NCBI GenBank assembly: GCA_016218725.1
Contig: JACRDB010000104.1
Location: 62,001-126,000, forward strand
Direction of reading: 5' to 3'
DNA from: Deltaproteobacteria bacterium
GTDB lineage: Bacteria; Myxococcota_A; Polyangia; Polyangiales; Ga0077539
DNA: 64,000 nt
A program made the translations under genes and the position numbers. The notes beneath the pieces are model-generated. The model saw only the letters and a list, made by a program, of their open reading frames with translations, was not told the origin of the DNA and searched no databases. Below, piece by piece: positions 17,206 through 25,569 of this stretch (position 1 is the stretch's first letter; every line of letters starts with the position of its first letter).

Positions 17206-17478
17206 ATGCCTCCCGCGGCCCCCGGGGCTTCAGCGGCGTCCTCCCTCGGGGTGCTGGTGCGCTACCTCGTGGTGGCCCTGGTGGACCACCCCGACGAGGT
17301 CGAGGTGCGCGCCCTGAACCTCCCCTCGGGGCTGGTGCTGGAGCTCCGGGTGGACCCCACGGACCTCGGCAAGGTCATCGGCCGCAAGGGCCAGACCGCG
17401 CGGGCGCTCCGCACGGTCCTGGGCGCCGCCGCGGCGCGGGACCGGCACCGGGTGGTGCTGAACATTCTGGAAGACTGA
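17206..17478 (+). CDS. khpA: KH-domain RNA-binding protein KhpA
   Basis: 90 residues, slightly longer than the usual 75 to 80 because of an Ala/Pro/Ser-rich N-terminus. The core LVRYLVVALVDHPDEVEVR and the KH loop GKVIGRKGQTARALR are diagnostic. KhpA (YlqC) is a small RNA-binding protein that pairs with KhpB and affects cell elongation and division in Gram-positive bacteria. The gene is in its usual place between rpsP and rimM, seven bases after rpsP. Confidence 0.95.
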   Translation: MPPAAPGASAASSLGVLVRYLVVALVDHPDEVEVRALNLPSGLVLELRVDPTDLGKVIGRKGQTARALRTVLGAAAARDRHRVVLNILED

Positions 17479-17504
17479 AGACCTTTCCACACGAGTGAAT
17501 TGCC

Positions 17505-18038
17505 ATGGCGACCGCGGATGGTGAGCCCCGGGGTGAGCCCTGGGTGCCCCTCGGGGTGCTTGGCCGCGCCCAGGGGCTCCAGGGCGAGGTGCGCTTCCAG
17601 CCGTACAACCCCGGCTCGGACACGCTCCGGGCGGCCCTCGCGGTGCGGGTGGAGGTCCCTGGAGGCGCGCCCCGGAGGCTCTCCGTGGCGCGCGTACGGC
17701 GCCTCGGGGACGTGCTCGGGCTGTGCTTCGAGGGGGTGGGCGACCGCACCGGGGCGGAGGCGCTGCGCCACGGCGTGCTGAGCGTGCCCCGGAGCGCGCT
17801 GCCCGCGCTGGGCGAGGGGGAGTACTACCACGTGGACCTGCCGGGCTGCCGGGTGCTGGACGAGGCGGGCGCCCTGGTGGGCGAGGTGCTGGCGGTGAAC
17901 GCGTACCCCACGGCGGACGCGGTGGTGGTGCGCACGCCCCGCGGGGAGCGCGAGCTGCCGCTCACCGAGGGAGTGCTGCTCTCCCTGGACCTCGGGGCGC
18001 GCACCTTGACGGTGGACCTCTCGGCCCTGGAGGATTGA
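17505..18038 (+). CDS. rimM: Ribosome maturation factor RimM
   Basis: 177 residues. The N-terminal barrel starts WVPLGVLGRAQGLQGEVRFQ, matching the family's G-x-hG-x-hG-x-(R/V)-V motif, and the C-terminal PRC barrel has EYYHVDLPGCRVLD and ELPLTEGVLLSLDL. RimM binds ribosomal protein S19 and helps 30S head assembly. Its place between khpA and trmD is canonical. Confidence 0.96.
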   Translation: MATADGEPRGEPWVPLGVLGRAQGLQGEVRFQPYNPGSDTLRAALAVRVEVPGGAPRRLSVARVRRLGDVLGLCFEGVGDRTGAEALRHGVLSVPRSALPALGEGEYYHVDLPGCRVLDEAGALVGEVLAVNAYPTADAVVVRTPRGERELPLTEGVLLSLDLGARTLTVDLSALED

Positions 18039-18041
18039 GGG

Positions 18042-18776
18042 GTGGACATCCACGTCATCGCGCTCTTCCCGGAGCTCCTGGAGCCCTTCGTGAGCGCGAG
18101 CGTGCTGGGCCGGGGGGTGGAGCAGGGGCTATTGCGCGTCCACCCGGTGCAGCTCCGGGCGTTCTCTACGAACAAGCACCGCACGGTGGATGACACGCCG
18201 TACGGCGGCGGCAGCGGGATGGTGCTGATGGCCCCGCCCGTGGTGGCGGCCATCGAGAGCCTGCCGGTGGACCCGTCCACGGGGCGCAGGCCCCACACCG
18301 TTCTCCTGACGCCGCAGGGCAGGCCCTTCACCCAGGCCACGGCGCAGGCGCTCGCGCGGCGCGGCTCCCTCGCGCTGGTGTGCGGCCGCTACGAGGGCTT
18401 CGACGAGCGCATCCGGGCCTACGTGGACGAAGAGCTCTCGCTCGGGGACTTTGTGCTCACGGGGGGCGAGGTGGCCGCGGCGGTGGTGGTGGACGCGGTG
18501 GCGAGGCTCCTTCCGGGGGTGCTGGGCAACGCGGAGAGCGCCCTGTGCGAGTCCCACGCGGAGGAGGGGCTCCTGGAGCACCCGCAGTACACGCGCCCGG
18601 CGGAGTTCCGGGGGGTGGCCGTCCCGCCGGTGCTGGTCTCCGGGGACCACGGGCGCGTGGCCCGCTGGCGGCGCTGGCAGGCCCTGCGGCGCACCCGCGA
18701 GCGCCGCCCGGAGCTCTTCGCGAGGCTCGCGCTGACGGACCGGGAGCGGGCCGCCCTCGACGGGGACGAGCCTTGA
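18042..18776 (+). CDS. trmD: tRNA (guanine37-N1)-methyltransferase
   Basis: 244 residues, start GTG three bases after the rimM stop. SPOUT fold with deep trefoil knot: MDIHVIALFPELLEPFVSAS at the N-terminus, DDTPYGGGSGMVLM, and the SAM-binding CGRYEGFDERI with LSLGDFVLTGGEVAA. It methylates G37 next to the anticodon and prevents +1 frameshifting. The C-terminal domain is complete. Confidence 0.97.
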   Translation: MDIHVIALFPELLEPFVSASVLGRGVEQGLLRVHPVQLRAFSTNKHRTVDDTPYGGGSGMVLMAPPVVAAIESLPVDPSTGRRPHTVLLTPQGRPFTQATAQALARRGSLALVCGRYEGFDERIRAYVDEELSLGDFVLTGGEVAAAVVVDAVARLLPGVLGNAESALCESHAEEGLLEHPQYTRPAEFRGVAVPPVLVSGDHGRVARWRRWQALRRTRERRPELFARLALTDRERAALDGDEP

Positions 18777-19339
18777 GCGCCTGGGGGCTATACCTGGCGC
18801 TGGTGCACCACCCGGTGAGGGACCGCGCCGGGGGCATCATCACCACGTCGGTGACGAACCTGGACGTCCACGACCTGGCGCGGACGGCGCGCACGTACGA
18901 GCTCCGGAGGTACTTCCTGGTGACCCCGGTGGAGGCCCAGCAGGCGCTGGTGAGGCACCTTTTGGGGCACTGGAACGGGGGCCCCGGCGGCGAGCGCGTC
19001 CCGGAGCGCGCCGAGGCTCTCTCCAGGGTCACCGTGGTGCCCACGCTGGACGCGGCCTGCGCGGAGGTCCTGGCGCTGGAGGGCGCCGCCCCGGCGTGCT
19101 GGACCACGGCGGCGCGGGGAGGCTTCCCGGTGACGGAGTTCTCCACGGCGAGGGCGCTGCTGGCGGCGCGGGAGGGGCCCGTGGTGCTGGTGCTGGGGAC
19201 CGGCCACGGCCTGGCGGACGCGGTGATCGCGCGGGCGTCGGTGCACCTCGCGCCGGTGCGCCCGGGGGGCTACAACCACCTGCCGGTGAGGGCCGCGGCG
19301 GCGATCATCCTGGACCGGCTCCTGGGCGACGAGGCTTGA
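18773..19339 (+). CDS. SPOUT-type RNA methyltransferase next to trmD (PF09936-like)
   Basis: 188 residues. The start is TTG 18773, overlapping the trmD stop (TTGA), which is the only start that begins before the conserved YLALVHHPVRDRAGGIITTS. The body has TSVTNLDVHDLARTARTY, YFLVTPVEAQQALV, and LVLGTGHGLADAVI with GYNHLPVRAAAAIILDRLLG, all typical of the SAM-dependent RNA methyltransferase family that sits beside or is fused to TrmD in delta-proteobacteria. The RNA target is not known to me. The stop codon overlaps the -35 box of the rplS promoter. Confidence 0.85.
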   Translation: MSAWGLYLALVHHPVRDRAGGIITTSVTNLDVHDLARTARTYELRRYFLVTPVEAQQALVRHLLGHWNGGPGGERVPERAEALSRVTVVPTLDAACAEVLALEGAAPACWTTAARGGFPVTEFSTARALLAAREGPVVLVLGTGHGLADAVIARASVHLAPVRPGGYNHLPVRAAAAIILDRLLGDEA

Positions 19340-19364
19340 CAACAGGGCCCTCCGGGCGTTTAGT
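19336..19364 (+). promoter_or_regulatory. Strong sigma70-like promoter of rplS
   Basis: A perfect TTGACA (19336-19341), 17-base spacer, TTTAGT (19359-19364). The -35 box overlaps the stop of the upstream methyltransferase gene. The leader would be about 70 bases; I see no clear riboswitch or L19 autoregulatory fold in it. Confidence 0.65.
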
Positions 19365-19438
19365 GCCCACCCCGTTTCTGCGGCGGAACCACCACCCGTT
19401 CCACCCCTTGACCCTCTTCCAACGACGGACCTATCGCC

Positions 19439-19864
19439 ATGGGCAAGCAGCACCCCAAGATCGAGGCGCTCCACAGCCAGCGCATTGCCGAGACCCGCTC
19501 CACCCCGTTCCGGGTGGGGGACACCGTGCGCGTCCACTACAAGGTCGTGGAGGGCGACAAGGAGCGCATCCAGGTGTTCCAGGGGCAGCTCATCCGGCTG
19601 CACCGCGGGGGCATCGGCAGCACCTTCACCGTGCGCAAGGTCTCGTACAGCGTGGGCGTGGAGCGCATCTTCCCGCTGTATAGCCCGCGCATTGACAAGG
19701 TCGAGGTGATCGCCCACGGCCGCGTGCGCCGCGCCCGGCTGTACTTCCTCCGCGGCCTGGAGGGCAAGGCCGCCCGCCTGAAGGACACCCGCGACAAGGC
19801 CCCCACAGCCAACGCCAACGCCTCCACCGAGGCCGCGAAGGCCGCGGCCGCCGTCTCCGCGTGA
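19439..19864 (+). CDS. rplS: 50S ribosomal protein L19
   Basis: 141 residues: about 115 residues of canonical L19 (FRVGDTVRVHYKVVEGDKER, RIQVFQGQLI, VERIFPLYSPRIDKVEVI, RRARLYFLRGLEGKAARLKD) plus an Ala/Thr-rich tail of about 25 residues that is not part of the usual protein. L19 lies at the 30S-50S interface. The stop overlaps the next gene's GTG (GTGA), so the Cys-rich protein may be co-translated with it. Confidence 0.98.
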   Translation: MGKQHPKIEALHSQRIAETRSTPFRVGDTVRVHYKVVEGDKERIQVFQGQLIRLHRGGIGSTFTVRKVSYSVGVERIFPLYSPRIDKVEVIAHGRVRRARLYFLRGLEGKAARLKDTRDKAPTANANASTEAAKAAAAVSA

Positions 19865-20451
19865 GTCCCCGGGCGTTGCCTCGCAGCGCCCTCTTCGCTC
19901 TCCTCCTCACGGGGCAATGCTCCCGGGGCTCCCCGGAGGGCGCCGCGTGCACCTCCGCCATCCAGTGCGCCTCGGGCCTGTGCCTCGCCCGCTCGGCCAC
20001 GGTCAGGGTCTGCGTCCGGCGCTGCGCCGCAGACTCCGAGTGCACCGCAGGGGACGTCTGCGGTCGCTACGACTTCCGCGGTCGCGACCCGGACTCCGGG
20101 CTCCTGGTCGGAGACAAGAACGAAATCGTCCGGGTCTGCCGCCCCTCCCTCCGACGGCCCTGTGACGTAGGGTGTGGTATGGATAGGTGTGATAATGTAG
20201 GTTCAGAACCTACGTCGTCCAGTTGTCGCAGGACTTGCCGTTCGCGCGCGGAGTGTGGCGGGCGGCAGTGCGTGGGGGTCTGCGGGGAGGGGCTTTGCGC
20301 GAGCCCGTGCGACTCGGTGTTGGAGTGTCCCTCGGGGTGGGGCTGCGACCTGGTGAACACGGACCTGGACGGTCACGGGCAGTGCATCCTCCTTGGGCCC
20401 GCGGTGGACGGGGCGGTGCCGGACGACTGCGGGGCGCCCTCCGCGGATTGA
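19861..20451 (+). CDS. Cys-rich secreted protein
   Basis: 196 residues, start GTG overlapping the rplS stop. A hydrophobic N-terminus (ALPRSALFALLLTGQC) looks like a signal peptide; a lipobox is not convincing because Gln precedes the Cys. The mature part has more than 20 cysteines in spaced patterns such as CTSAIQCASGLCLAR, CVRRCAADSECTAGDVCGRY and CDSVLECPSGWGCDL, similar to Dickkopf/EGF-like disulfide-rich surface proteins frequent in myxobacteria. The local DNA at 20170-20220 is less GC-rich than its surroundings. The function is unknown; it should fold by disulfides outside the cytoplasm. Confidence 0.72.
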   Translation: MSPRALPRSALFALLLTGQCSRGSPEGAACTSAIQCASGLCLARSATVRVCVRRCAADSECTAGDVCGRYDFRGRDPDSGLLVGDKNEIVRVCRPSLRRPCDVGCGMDRCDNVGSEPTSSSCRRTCRSRAECGGRQCVGVCGEGLCASPCDSVLECPSGWGCDLVNTDLDGHGQCILLGPAVDGAVPDDCGAPSAD

Positions 20452-20506
20452 AGCGTGTCGGTTCCTTGCATCGCGGACGGGGCTGACGATCATCCAACGC
20501 TTCGCC

Positions 20507-22288
20507 GTGGAGACGCCCGCCCAGGACCCGACCTTGAGACCCCGGGCGGTGGCGCTCCTGTGGAAGCTCCTGGACGAGCAGCGCCGGGAGCTGGCCGTGG
20601 GGTCGCTCTTTCTGCTCCTGTGCGGGGTGAGCGCCGGGGGCGTGCCGCAGGCGGTGAGGGAGGCGTCCAACGCCCTGCGCCAGGGGGACCCCGGGGAGGC
20701 CATGGTGGCCTCGGCGGCGATCGCGGTGCTGGCGGTGGTGGGGGCCTGGACCCGGGTGCTCTCGCGGGTGCGGATCTTCAACGTGGGCCGGGAGGTGGAG
20801 TTCGCGCTGCGCGAGCGCATGCTGGCCAACCTGCACCGCCAGGGGCCTCGGTTCTTCCGGGCGATGCCGCCGGGGGAGGTGATGTCCCGGGCCACCAGCG
20901 ACCTGGCGCAGATTCGATTGATGGTGGGCTTCGGGGCGCTGAACCTCATCAACACGGCGGTCGCCTACGCGGTGAACATCCCGCTCCTGGTGTGGCGCAA
21001 CCCCTCGCTGGCGGCGCTCTCGCTCCTGCCGTTCCCGCTCTTCCTCCTGGTGACCAGGGCCTTTGGCAAGAGCATGTTCCAGCGCGCCAAAACCGCCCAG
21101 GAGACCCTCGGGGCGCTCTCGGACCAGGCGCAGCGGGTGCTCTCCGGGATGCGGGTGGTGCGCGCCTACGGCCTGGAGGCCTCGGAGCTCAAGGCCTTTG
21201 ACCTGGCCTCGGAGAAGGCCCTGGAGGCGAACCTCGCCATGGCCCGGCTGCGCGGGGCGCTCTTCCCGATCCTGGGGATGGGCGCGGCGCTGGCGTCCAT
21301 CATCGTGGTGTGGGTGGGGGCCCGGACCATCGTGCTGGAGCCCGGGCGCTTCACCGTGGGGGACATCCTGGCGTTCCAGGCCCACCTGGTGCTGATCGCG
21401 TGGCCCACGGTGGCCCTGGGGTACCTGCTCTCCATCGTGCAGCGGGGCCGAGCCTCCGTGGAGCGCATCGCGGAGATCGTCCTGGCCGAGCCGGAGATCG
21501 ATGACCGCGGGGCCGAGCACCTCGGGAGCGTGGAGGGCGCGCTCGCGGTGCATGCCCTCACCTTCTCCCTGGAGGGCCGGAAGATTCTCGACGGGGTGAC
21601 CTTCGCGGTGCCCGCGGGGGGGACCCTCGCGGTGGTGGGGCGCACGGGCGCGGGCAAGAGCGTCCTGGCGAAGCTCCTGGTACGGGCGCTGGACACGCCC
21701 CCGGGGGCCGTGACCCTGGACGGCCGGGACATCACCCGGGTGCGCCTGGAGGACCTCCGGAGGCACGTGGGCATCGCCCACCAGGAGAGCTTTCTGTTCT
21801 CCACCACGGTGGCGCGGAACATCGCCTTTGCGCTCGGCGACCCGGACGCCCCGGGGGCCCCGGAGCAGGTGTCCCACGCGGCGTCCGAGGCCCAGCTCAA
21901 GGCCGAGGTGGAGGCCATGCCCGAGGGCATGCAGACCATCGTGGGCGAGCGCGGGGTGCAGCTCTCCGGGGGCCAGAAGCAGCGCGTGGCGCTCGCCCGG
22001 GCGCTCCTGGCGGGCCCCAGGGTGCTCGTCCTGGACGACCCCCTGAGCGCCGTGGATGCGCGCACCGAGGCGCTGATCCTCGACGCCATCGAGCGGGCGG
22101 CCCGCGGGCGCACGCTGGTGCTGGTCACGCACCGGGTGGCCGCCGCGGCGCGCTGTGACCGCGTGCTGGTGCTCGACGAGGGCCGCGTGGTGGAGGCCGG
22201 CACCCCCGAGGCGCTCCTGCGCGCCGGGGGGCTCTACGCGCGCCTGGCCGAGCGCCAGGCCCTGGAAGCCGAGCTGGAGGCGCTGTGA
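20507..22288 (+). CDS. ABC exporter half-transporter, degenerate-site subunit
   Basis: 593 residues from GTG 20507; the frame is open upstream to ATG 20393 but that part overlaps the Cys-rich gene and looks non-coding. An N-terminal six-helix ABC exporter domain (about 25-320) precedes a nucleotide-binding domain with Walker A GRTGAGKS (378-385), Q-loop Q426, signature LSGGQ (486-490), Walker B LVLDDP with Asp511 where the catalytic Glu should be, and His542. The Glu-to-Asp change with an intact signature is the hallmark of one half of heterodimeric type IV exporters such as TM287/288 and BmrCD. It pairs with the next gene, whose start overlaps its stop. Confidence 0.92.
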   Translation: METPAQDPTLRPRAVALLWKLLDEQRRELAVGSLFLLLCGVSAGGVPQAVREASNALRQGDPGEAMVASAAIAVLAVVGAWTRVLSRVRIFNVGREVEFALRERMLANLHRQGPRFFRAMPPGEVMSRATSDLAQIRLMVGFGALNLINTAVAYAVNIPLLVWRNPSLAALSLLPFPLFLLVTRAFGKSMFQRAKTAQETLGALSDQAQRVLSGMRVVRAYGLEASELKAFDLASEKALEANLAMARLRGALFPILGMGAALASIIVVWVGARTIVLEPGRFTVGDILAFQAHLVLIAWPTVALGYLLSIVQRGRASVERIAEIVLAEPEIDDRGAEHLGSVEGALAVHALTFSLEGRKILDGVTFAVPAGGTLAVVGRTGAGKSVLAKLLVRALDTPPGAVTLDGRDITRVRLEDLRRHVGIAHQESFLFSTTVARNIAFALGDPDAPGAPEQVSHAASEAQLKAEVEAMPEGMQTIVGERGVQLSGGQKQRVALARALLAGPRVLVLDDPLSAVDARTEALILDAIERAARGRTLVLVTHRVAAAARCDRVLVLDEGRVVEAGTPEALLRAGGLYARLAERQALEAELEAL

Positions 22289-24114
22289 GCGAAGGCAACG
22301 GGAAGCCCCGCAGCAGCGCCGAGGCCGAGCGCGCCTTCCATGAAGAGTCGGGCCTCGGGAACGCCTACGACAGCCGCCTCCTGGCGCGCCTGTGGCCCTT
22401 CGTGAGGCCGTACCGCTGGCAGCTCGCCCTGGCGCTGGCGCTGATGCCCGTGTGCGCCGAGCTCCTGGTGGCCCAGCCCCGGATGCTCCAGCGGGTGATC
22501 GACGAGGGCGTCCTGGGCGGCGACCTCGGGGCCATCAACCGCCTGTCCCTGGCGATCCTGGGCTTGATCGCCGTGGAGCAGCTCGGGCGCTTCGTGGGGA
22601 CGTACCTCCTGCAGGTGGTGGGGCAGCGCTCCATGGCGGCGCTCCGGCACCACGCCTTCGCGTTCCTGGAGCGCCAGCGCATGGCGTTCTTTGACCGCCA
22701 GCCCATCGGACGGCTCGTCACCCGCGTCACCAACGACATCGACGCCCTCGGGGAGCTCTTCGCCTCCGGGGCGGTGACCGCGGTGGGAGATTTCTTCACC
22801 CTGGCGCGCATCGTCGTGGCGATGCTGGCCTTCTCGCCGAGGTTGTCGCTCTACACCTTCGCCGCGGTGCCGCCGCTGGTGCTCCTGGTGGACCTCTTCC
22901 GGCGCCGCGCCCGGGAGGCCTTCCGGGAGATCCGCGCCAAGACCGCGAGGATGAACGCCTACCTCTCGGAGCAGGTGCAGGGCGTGAGCGTGGTGCAGGC
23001 CTACGGCCAGGAGGCCCGCTGCCAGGAGGAGTTCGGCGCCATCAACGCCGCCTACCGCGACGCCAACCTCATCTCCATCCGGTACGACGCGCTCCTCTAC
23101 GCCGTGGTGGAGGCCTTCTCCTCGGTGTGCGTGGCCACGCTCCTGTTCATGGGCGCCCGGAGCCTCGGGATGAGCGCCCCGGCGGCGTCCCTCGGGGTGC
23201 TGGTGGCCTTCGTGCAGTTCATCCAGCGCTTCTTCGAGCCCCTGCGGGACCTGTCGTCCAAATGGACCCTGGTGCAGTCCGCCATGGCCGCCGCGGAGAG
23301 GGTCTTCGGCCTCCTGGACCAGCCCGAAGAAGACGCCCCCGGCAGGCCCCAGGCCCGCCCCCCGGAGCCCGACCCCGCCGCCCCGCTGGTGGCCTTCGAG
23401 GCCGTGGGCTTTGGCTACAGCGAGGCCCGCAGGACCTTGCAGGGCGTGACCTTCGCCGTCCCCCGAGGGCGCACCGTCGCGCTCGTAGGGGCCACCGGCG
23501 CGGGCAAGACCACCGTGGTGGCGCTCCTGCAGCGGCTCTACGAGGTCGACCAGGGCTCGATCCGCCTGGAGGGCGTGGACCTCCGGGACCTGGACCGCGA
23601 GGCCCTGCGGCGCCGGGTCGTGGTGGTCCCGCAGGACGTGGTGCTCTTCCCTGGGGACGTGCTCTCCAACGTCGCCCTCGGGGACCCCGCGCCGGACTCC
23701 GGGAGGGTCGCGCGCATCGCCAGGGAGCTCGGCCTGGAGGCGCTCCTGACGCGCCGGGGCGAGGGGCTCGGCACCCCGGTCACCGACCGAGGGCAGAACT
23801 TCAGCGCGGGCGAGCGGCAGCTCCTGGCCCTGGCCCGCGCCCTCTACCGCGACCCCGAGGTGCTGGTGCTGGATGAAGCCACCTCGTCCCTGGACTCGGA
23901 GACCGAGGCCACGGTGCAGGCCGCCATCGCCCGCGCCCTCCAGGGCCGCACGGCCATCGTGATCGCCCACCGGCTCAGCACCATCCGCCAGGCCGACGAG
24001 ATCCTCGTGTTCCACCGTGGCTCCATCGCCGAGAGGGGGCCCCACGAGCACCTCCTCTCCGTGGGTGGCATCTACGCCCGGCTCCACCGGCTCCAGTTCG
24101 AGGGGAACGCGTAG
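22285..24114 (+). CDS. ABC exporter half-transporter, catalytic-site subunit
   Basis: 609 residues, start GTG overlapping the partner's stop (GTGA). Transmembrane domain about 35-340; nucleotide-binding domain with Walker A GATGAGKTT (402-410), Q450, signature FSAGE (506-510) in place of LSGGQ, Walker B VLVLDE with catalytic Glu531, and His562. Its degenerate signature would face the partner's Asp-containing Walker site, and its own Glu531 would face the partner's intact LSGGQ, giving one active and one degenerate ATP site. Such exporters move lipids, drugs or peptides; the substrate cannot be told. MdlAB-like naming would also fit. Confidence 0.93.
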   Translation: MSEGNGKPRSSAEAERAFHEESGLGNAYDSRLLARLWPFVRPYRWQLALALALMPVCAELLVAQPRMLQRVIDEGVLGGDLGAINRLSLAILGLIAVEQLGRFVGTYLLQVVGQRSMAALRHHAFAFLERQRMAFFDRQPIGRLVTRVTNDIDALGELFASGAVTAVGDFFTLARIVVAMLAFSPRLSLYTFAAVPPLVLLVDLFRRRAREAFREIRAKTARMNAYLSEQVQGVSVVQAYGQEARCQEEFGAINAAYRDANLISIRYDALLYAVVEAFSSVCVATLLFMGARSLGMSAPAASLGVLVAFVQFIQRFFEPLRDLSSKWTLVQSAMAAAERVFGLLDQPEEDAPGRPQARPPEPDPAAPLVAFEAVGFGYSEARRTLQGVTFAVPRGRTVALVGATGAGKTTVVALLQRLYEVDQGSIRLEGVDLRDLDREALRRRVVVVPQDVVLFPGDVLSNVALGDPAPDSGRVARIARELGLEALLTRRGEGLGTPVTDRGQNFSAGERQLLALARALYRDPEVLVLDEATSSLDSETEATVQAAIARALQGRTAIVIAHRLSTIRQADEILVFHRGSIAERGPHEHLLSVGGIYARLHRLQFEGNA

Positions 24115-24191
24115 GGGGTAGGATATTTCCCCGCAAGGGAGTACCTTGCCCCCGCCGTCGGTGGATGGCGGCAGGAGCAGAGGGTACCGCT

Positions 24192-25496
24192 GTGACCAGG
24201 ACCGTCGGGATTTTCGTGGTTACGTTGAGCATCTTGGCCTGCCGTGGGGAGACCCCGTTGCCTCCGGGGCCGCTCCCGGACGCCTCCGGGGACAGCACCA
24301 CCGCGGACACCGGCGTGGCGGACACGGGCGCACCGGACACGGCCTCGCAGGACAGCGGCGCGGGGGACACCGCCGCGGCGGACACCGGCGGCGGGGACAC
24401 CGGCGTGGTCACGGACACCAGCGCGATGGACACGGGGAGCCCCACGGACACCGGGACGCCCGCGGACACGGGGAGCCCCACGGACACCGGGACGCCCATG
24501 GACACCGGGACGCCCGTGGACACCGGGCGCCCCACGGACACCGGGCGCCCCACGGACACCGCGGCGGGGGACGTGGCGGTGGACACCACGCCCTGCACGC
24601 CCGCCACGGAGAGCTGCAACGGCATGGACGACGACTGCGACGGCATCATCGACGAGTCGTCGTGCGGGACGCACCTGCTCCTGACCGAGGTGGTGGCGCT
24701 CCCCACCAACGGCGAGTACGTCGAGCTGCACAACCCCACCGCGGCGGCGATCGAGCTCGGGAGCGTGTACCTCACGGACTTCCACGACTATGCGTGCGTG
24801 GTGGCGCGGACCTGCACGCCCCTGGGGAGGGCGGCGGACCGGCCCGGGAGCAGCGACTTCGTGGCGCGCTTCCCGGACGGCGCGCGGATCATGCCGGGCG
24901 AGTACCAGACCGTGGCCATGGCCGACGGGATGACCTTCTCCATGGCCTACGGGGGTCGCTGTCCGACGTACACCCTGCGCCAGGCCGGGATGATGGGGAG
25001 CTGCGCGATGACCCGCGCGATGCGCCCCGCGGCCACCACCATGACCGCCGACGGCGGCACCGCCAGCTCCATCGGGACCTCCGCGGGGCTCTCCAATGAC
25101 GGCGAGCCGCTGCTGCTCTTCCAGTGGGATGGGATGACCGACCTGGTCACGGACCTCGACGGGATGTACTTCGACATGCCGCGGTCGTCGAACCCCGCGG
25201 TGGACAAGACCGGGCTCATGGCCGACGGCCCCGACACGGACACCACGGCGTCCATGTACCGCGCGGACACCGCCTCGGCGATGCAGTCCACGGTGCCCGC
25301 GCATTTGAACAACGGCGCCAACGCGCGCTGCGACATGGCCCAGACCGGCGAGCGCCGCACGGGCGGCAACGGCGTGGGCGGCGCGGACGTCACCTCCGAG
25401 CCCATCGCGCGCACCTGGCGCGGCGTCGCCGCCCCGCTGGCCGACGCGGGCGTCACCTCCAGCGCCACGCCCAACGCCGAGAACAACTGCCGGTAG
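24192..25496 (+). CDS. Lipoprotein with DTG repeats, MopE motif and lamin-tail domain
   Basis: 434 residues from GTG 24192, chosen because it gives a compact lipoprotein signal ending LSILAC (ATG 24165 is in frame). A Asp/Thr/Gly/Pro-rich stalk follows (about 20-125), partly built from an 18-base DNA repeat. Next is one MopE-type metal-binding motif (CNGMDDDCDGIIDE), then a lamin-tail (LTD)-like domain starting HLLLTEVVALPTNGEYVELHN. It is probably an outer-membrane lipoprotein displayed on a stalk. LTD domains occur in bacterial surface nucleases and adhesins, but no catalytic domain is seen. It is not obviously in an operon; 77 bases separate it from the exporter. Confidence 0.75.
   Translation: MTRTVGIFVVTLSILACRGETPLPPGPLPDASGDSTTADTGVADTGAPDTASQDSGAGDTAAADTGGGDTGVVTDTSAMDTGSPTDTGTPADTGSPTDTGTPMDTGTPVDTGRPTDTGRPTDTAAGDVAVDTTPCTPATESCNGMDDDCDGIIDESSCGTHLLLTEVVALPTNGEYVELHNPTAAAIELGSVYLTDFHDYACVVARTCTPLGRAADRPGSSDFVARFPDGARIMPGEYQTVAMADGMTFSMAYGGRCPTYTLRQAGMMGSCAMTRAMRPAATTMTADGGTASSIGTSAGLSNDGEPLLLFQWDGMTDLVTDLDGMYFDMPRSSNPAVDKTGLMADGPDTDTTASMYRADTASAMQSTVPAHLNNGANARCDMAQTGERRTGGNGVGGADVTSEPIARTWRGVAAPLADAGVTSSATPNAENNCR
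24426..24560 (+). repeat. 18-base tandem repeat inside the lipoprotein stalk
   Basis: Seven imperfect 18-base units plus half a unit, of the form (a/g)(c/t)GGACAC(c/g)GGGA(c/g)(g/c)CCC, encoding six-residue units (M/T/A)DTG(S/T/R)P. The near-identical codons suggest recent expansion or slippage, so copy number may vary between strains. Confidence 0.85.
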
Positions 25497-25512
25497 CGCG
25501 ACCTCCGGCTCC

Positions 25513-25532
25513 CCGCGTCAGGGTTGACGCGG
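25513..25532. promoter_or_regulatory. Perfect 8-bp hairpin between two genes
   Basis: CCGCGTCA, loop GGGT, TGACGCGG. It begins 16 bases after the lipoprotein stop and has no T-run, so it may be a weak terminator. The right arm contains TTGACG (25524-25529), a possible -35 box for the FHA gene, although no good -10 follows at 17-18 bases; an operator is therefore possible. Confidence 0.45.
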
Positions 25533-25569
25533 CGGCCGGTCCGGTGCTTCCCTCACGATCCGGTAGCCC

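Noticed and set aside
19342..19438. Riboswitch or ribosomal-protein leader before rplS
   Set aside because: No convincing conserved fold could be seen; the region is short and only a promoter is supported.
20210..22132. Minus-strand open frame of about 640 residues opposite the ABC exporter
   Set aside because: No motif; the plus strand carries full Walker and signature motifs.
24426..24560. Regular repeat that might be taken for a CRISPR array
   Set aside because: Units are 18 bases without spacers and encode a DTG repeat in frame.
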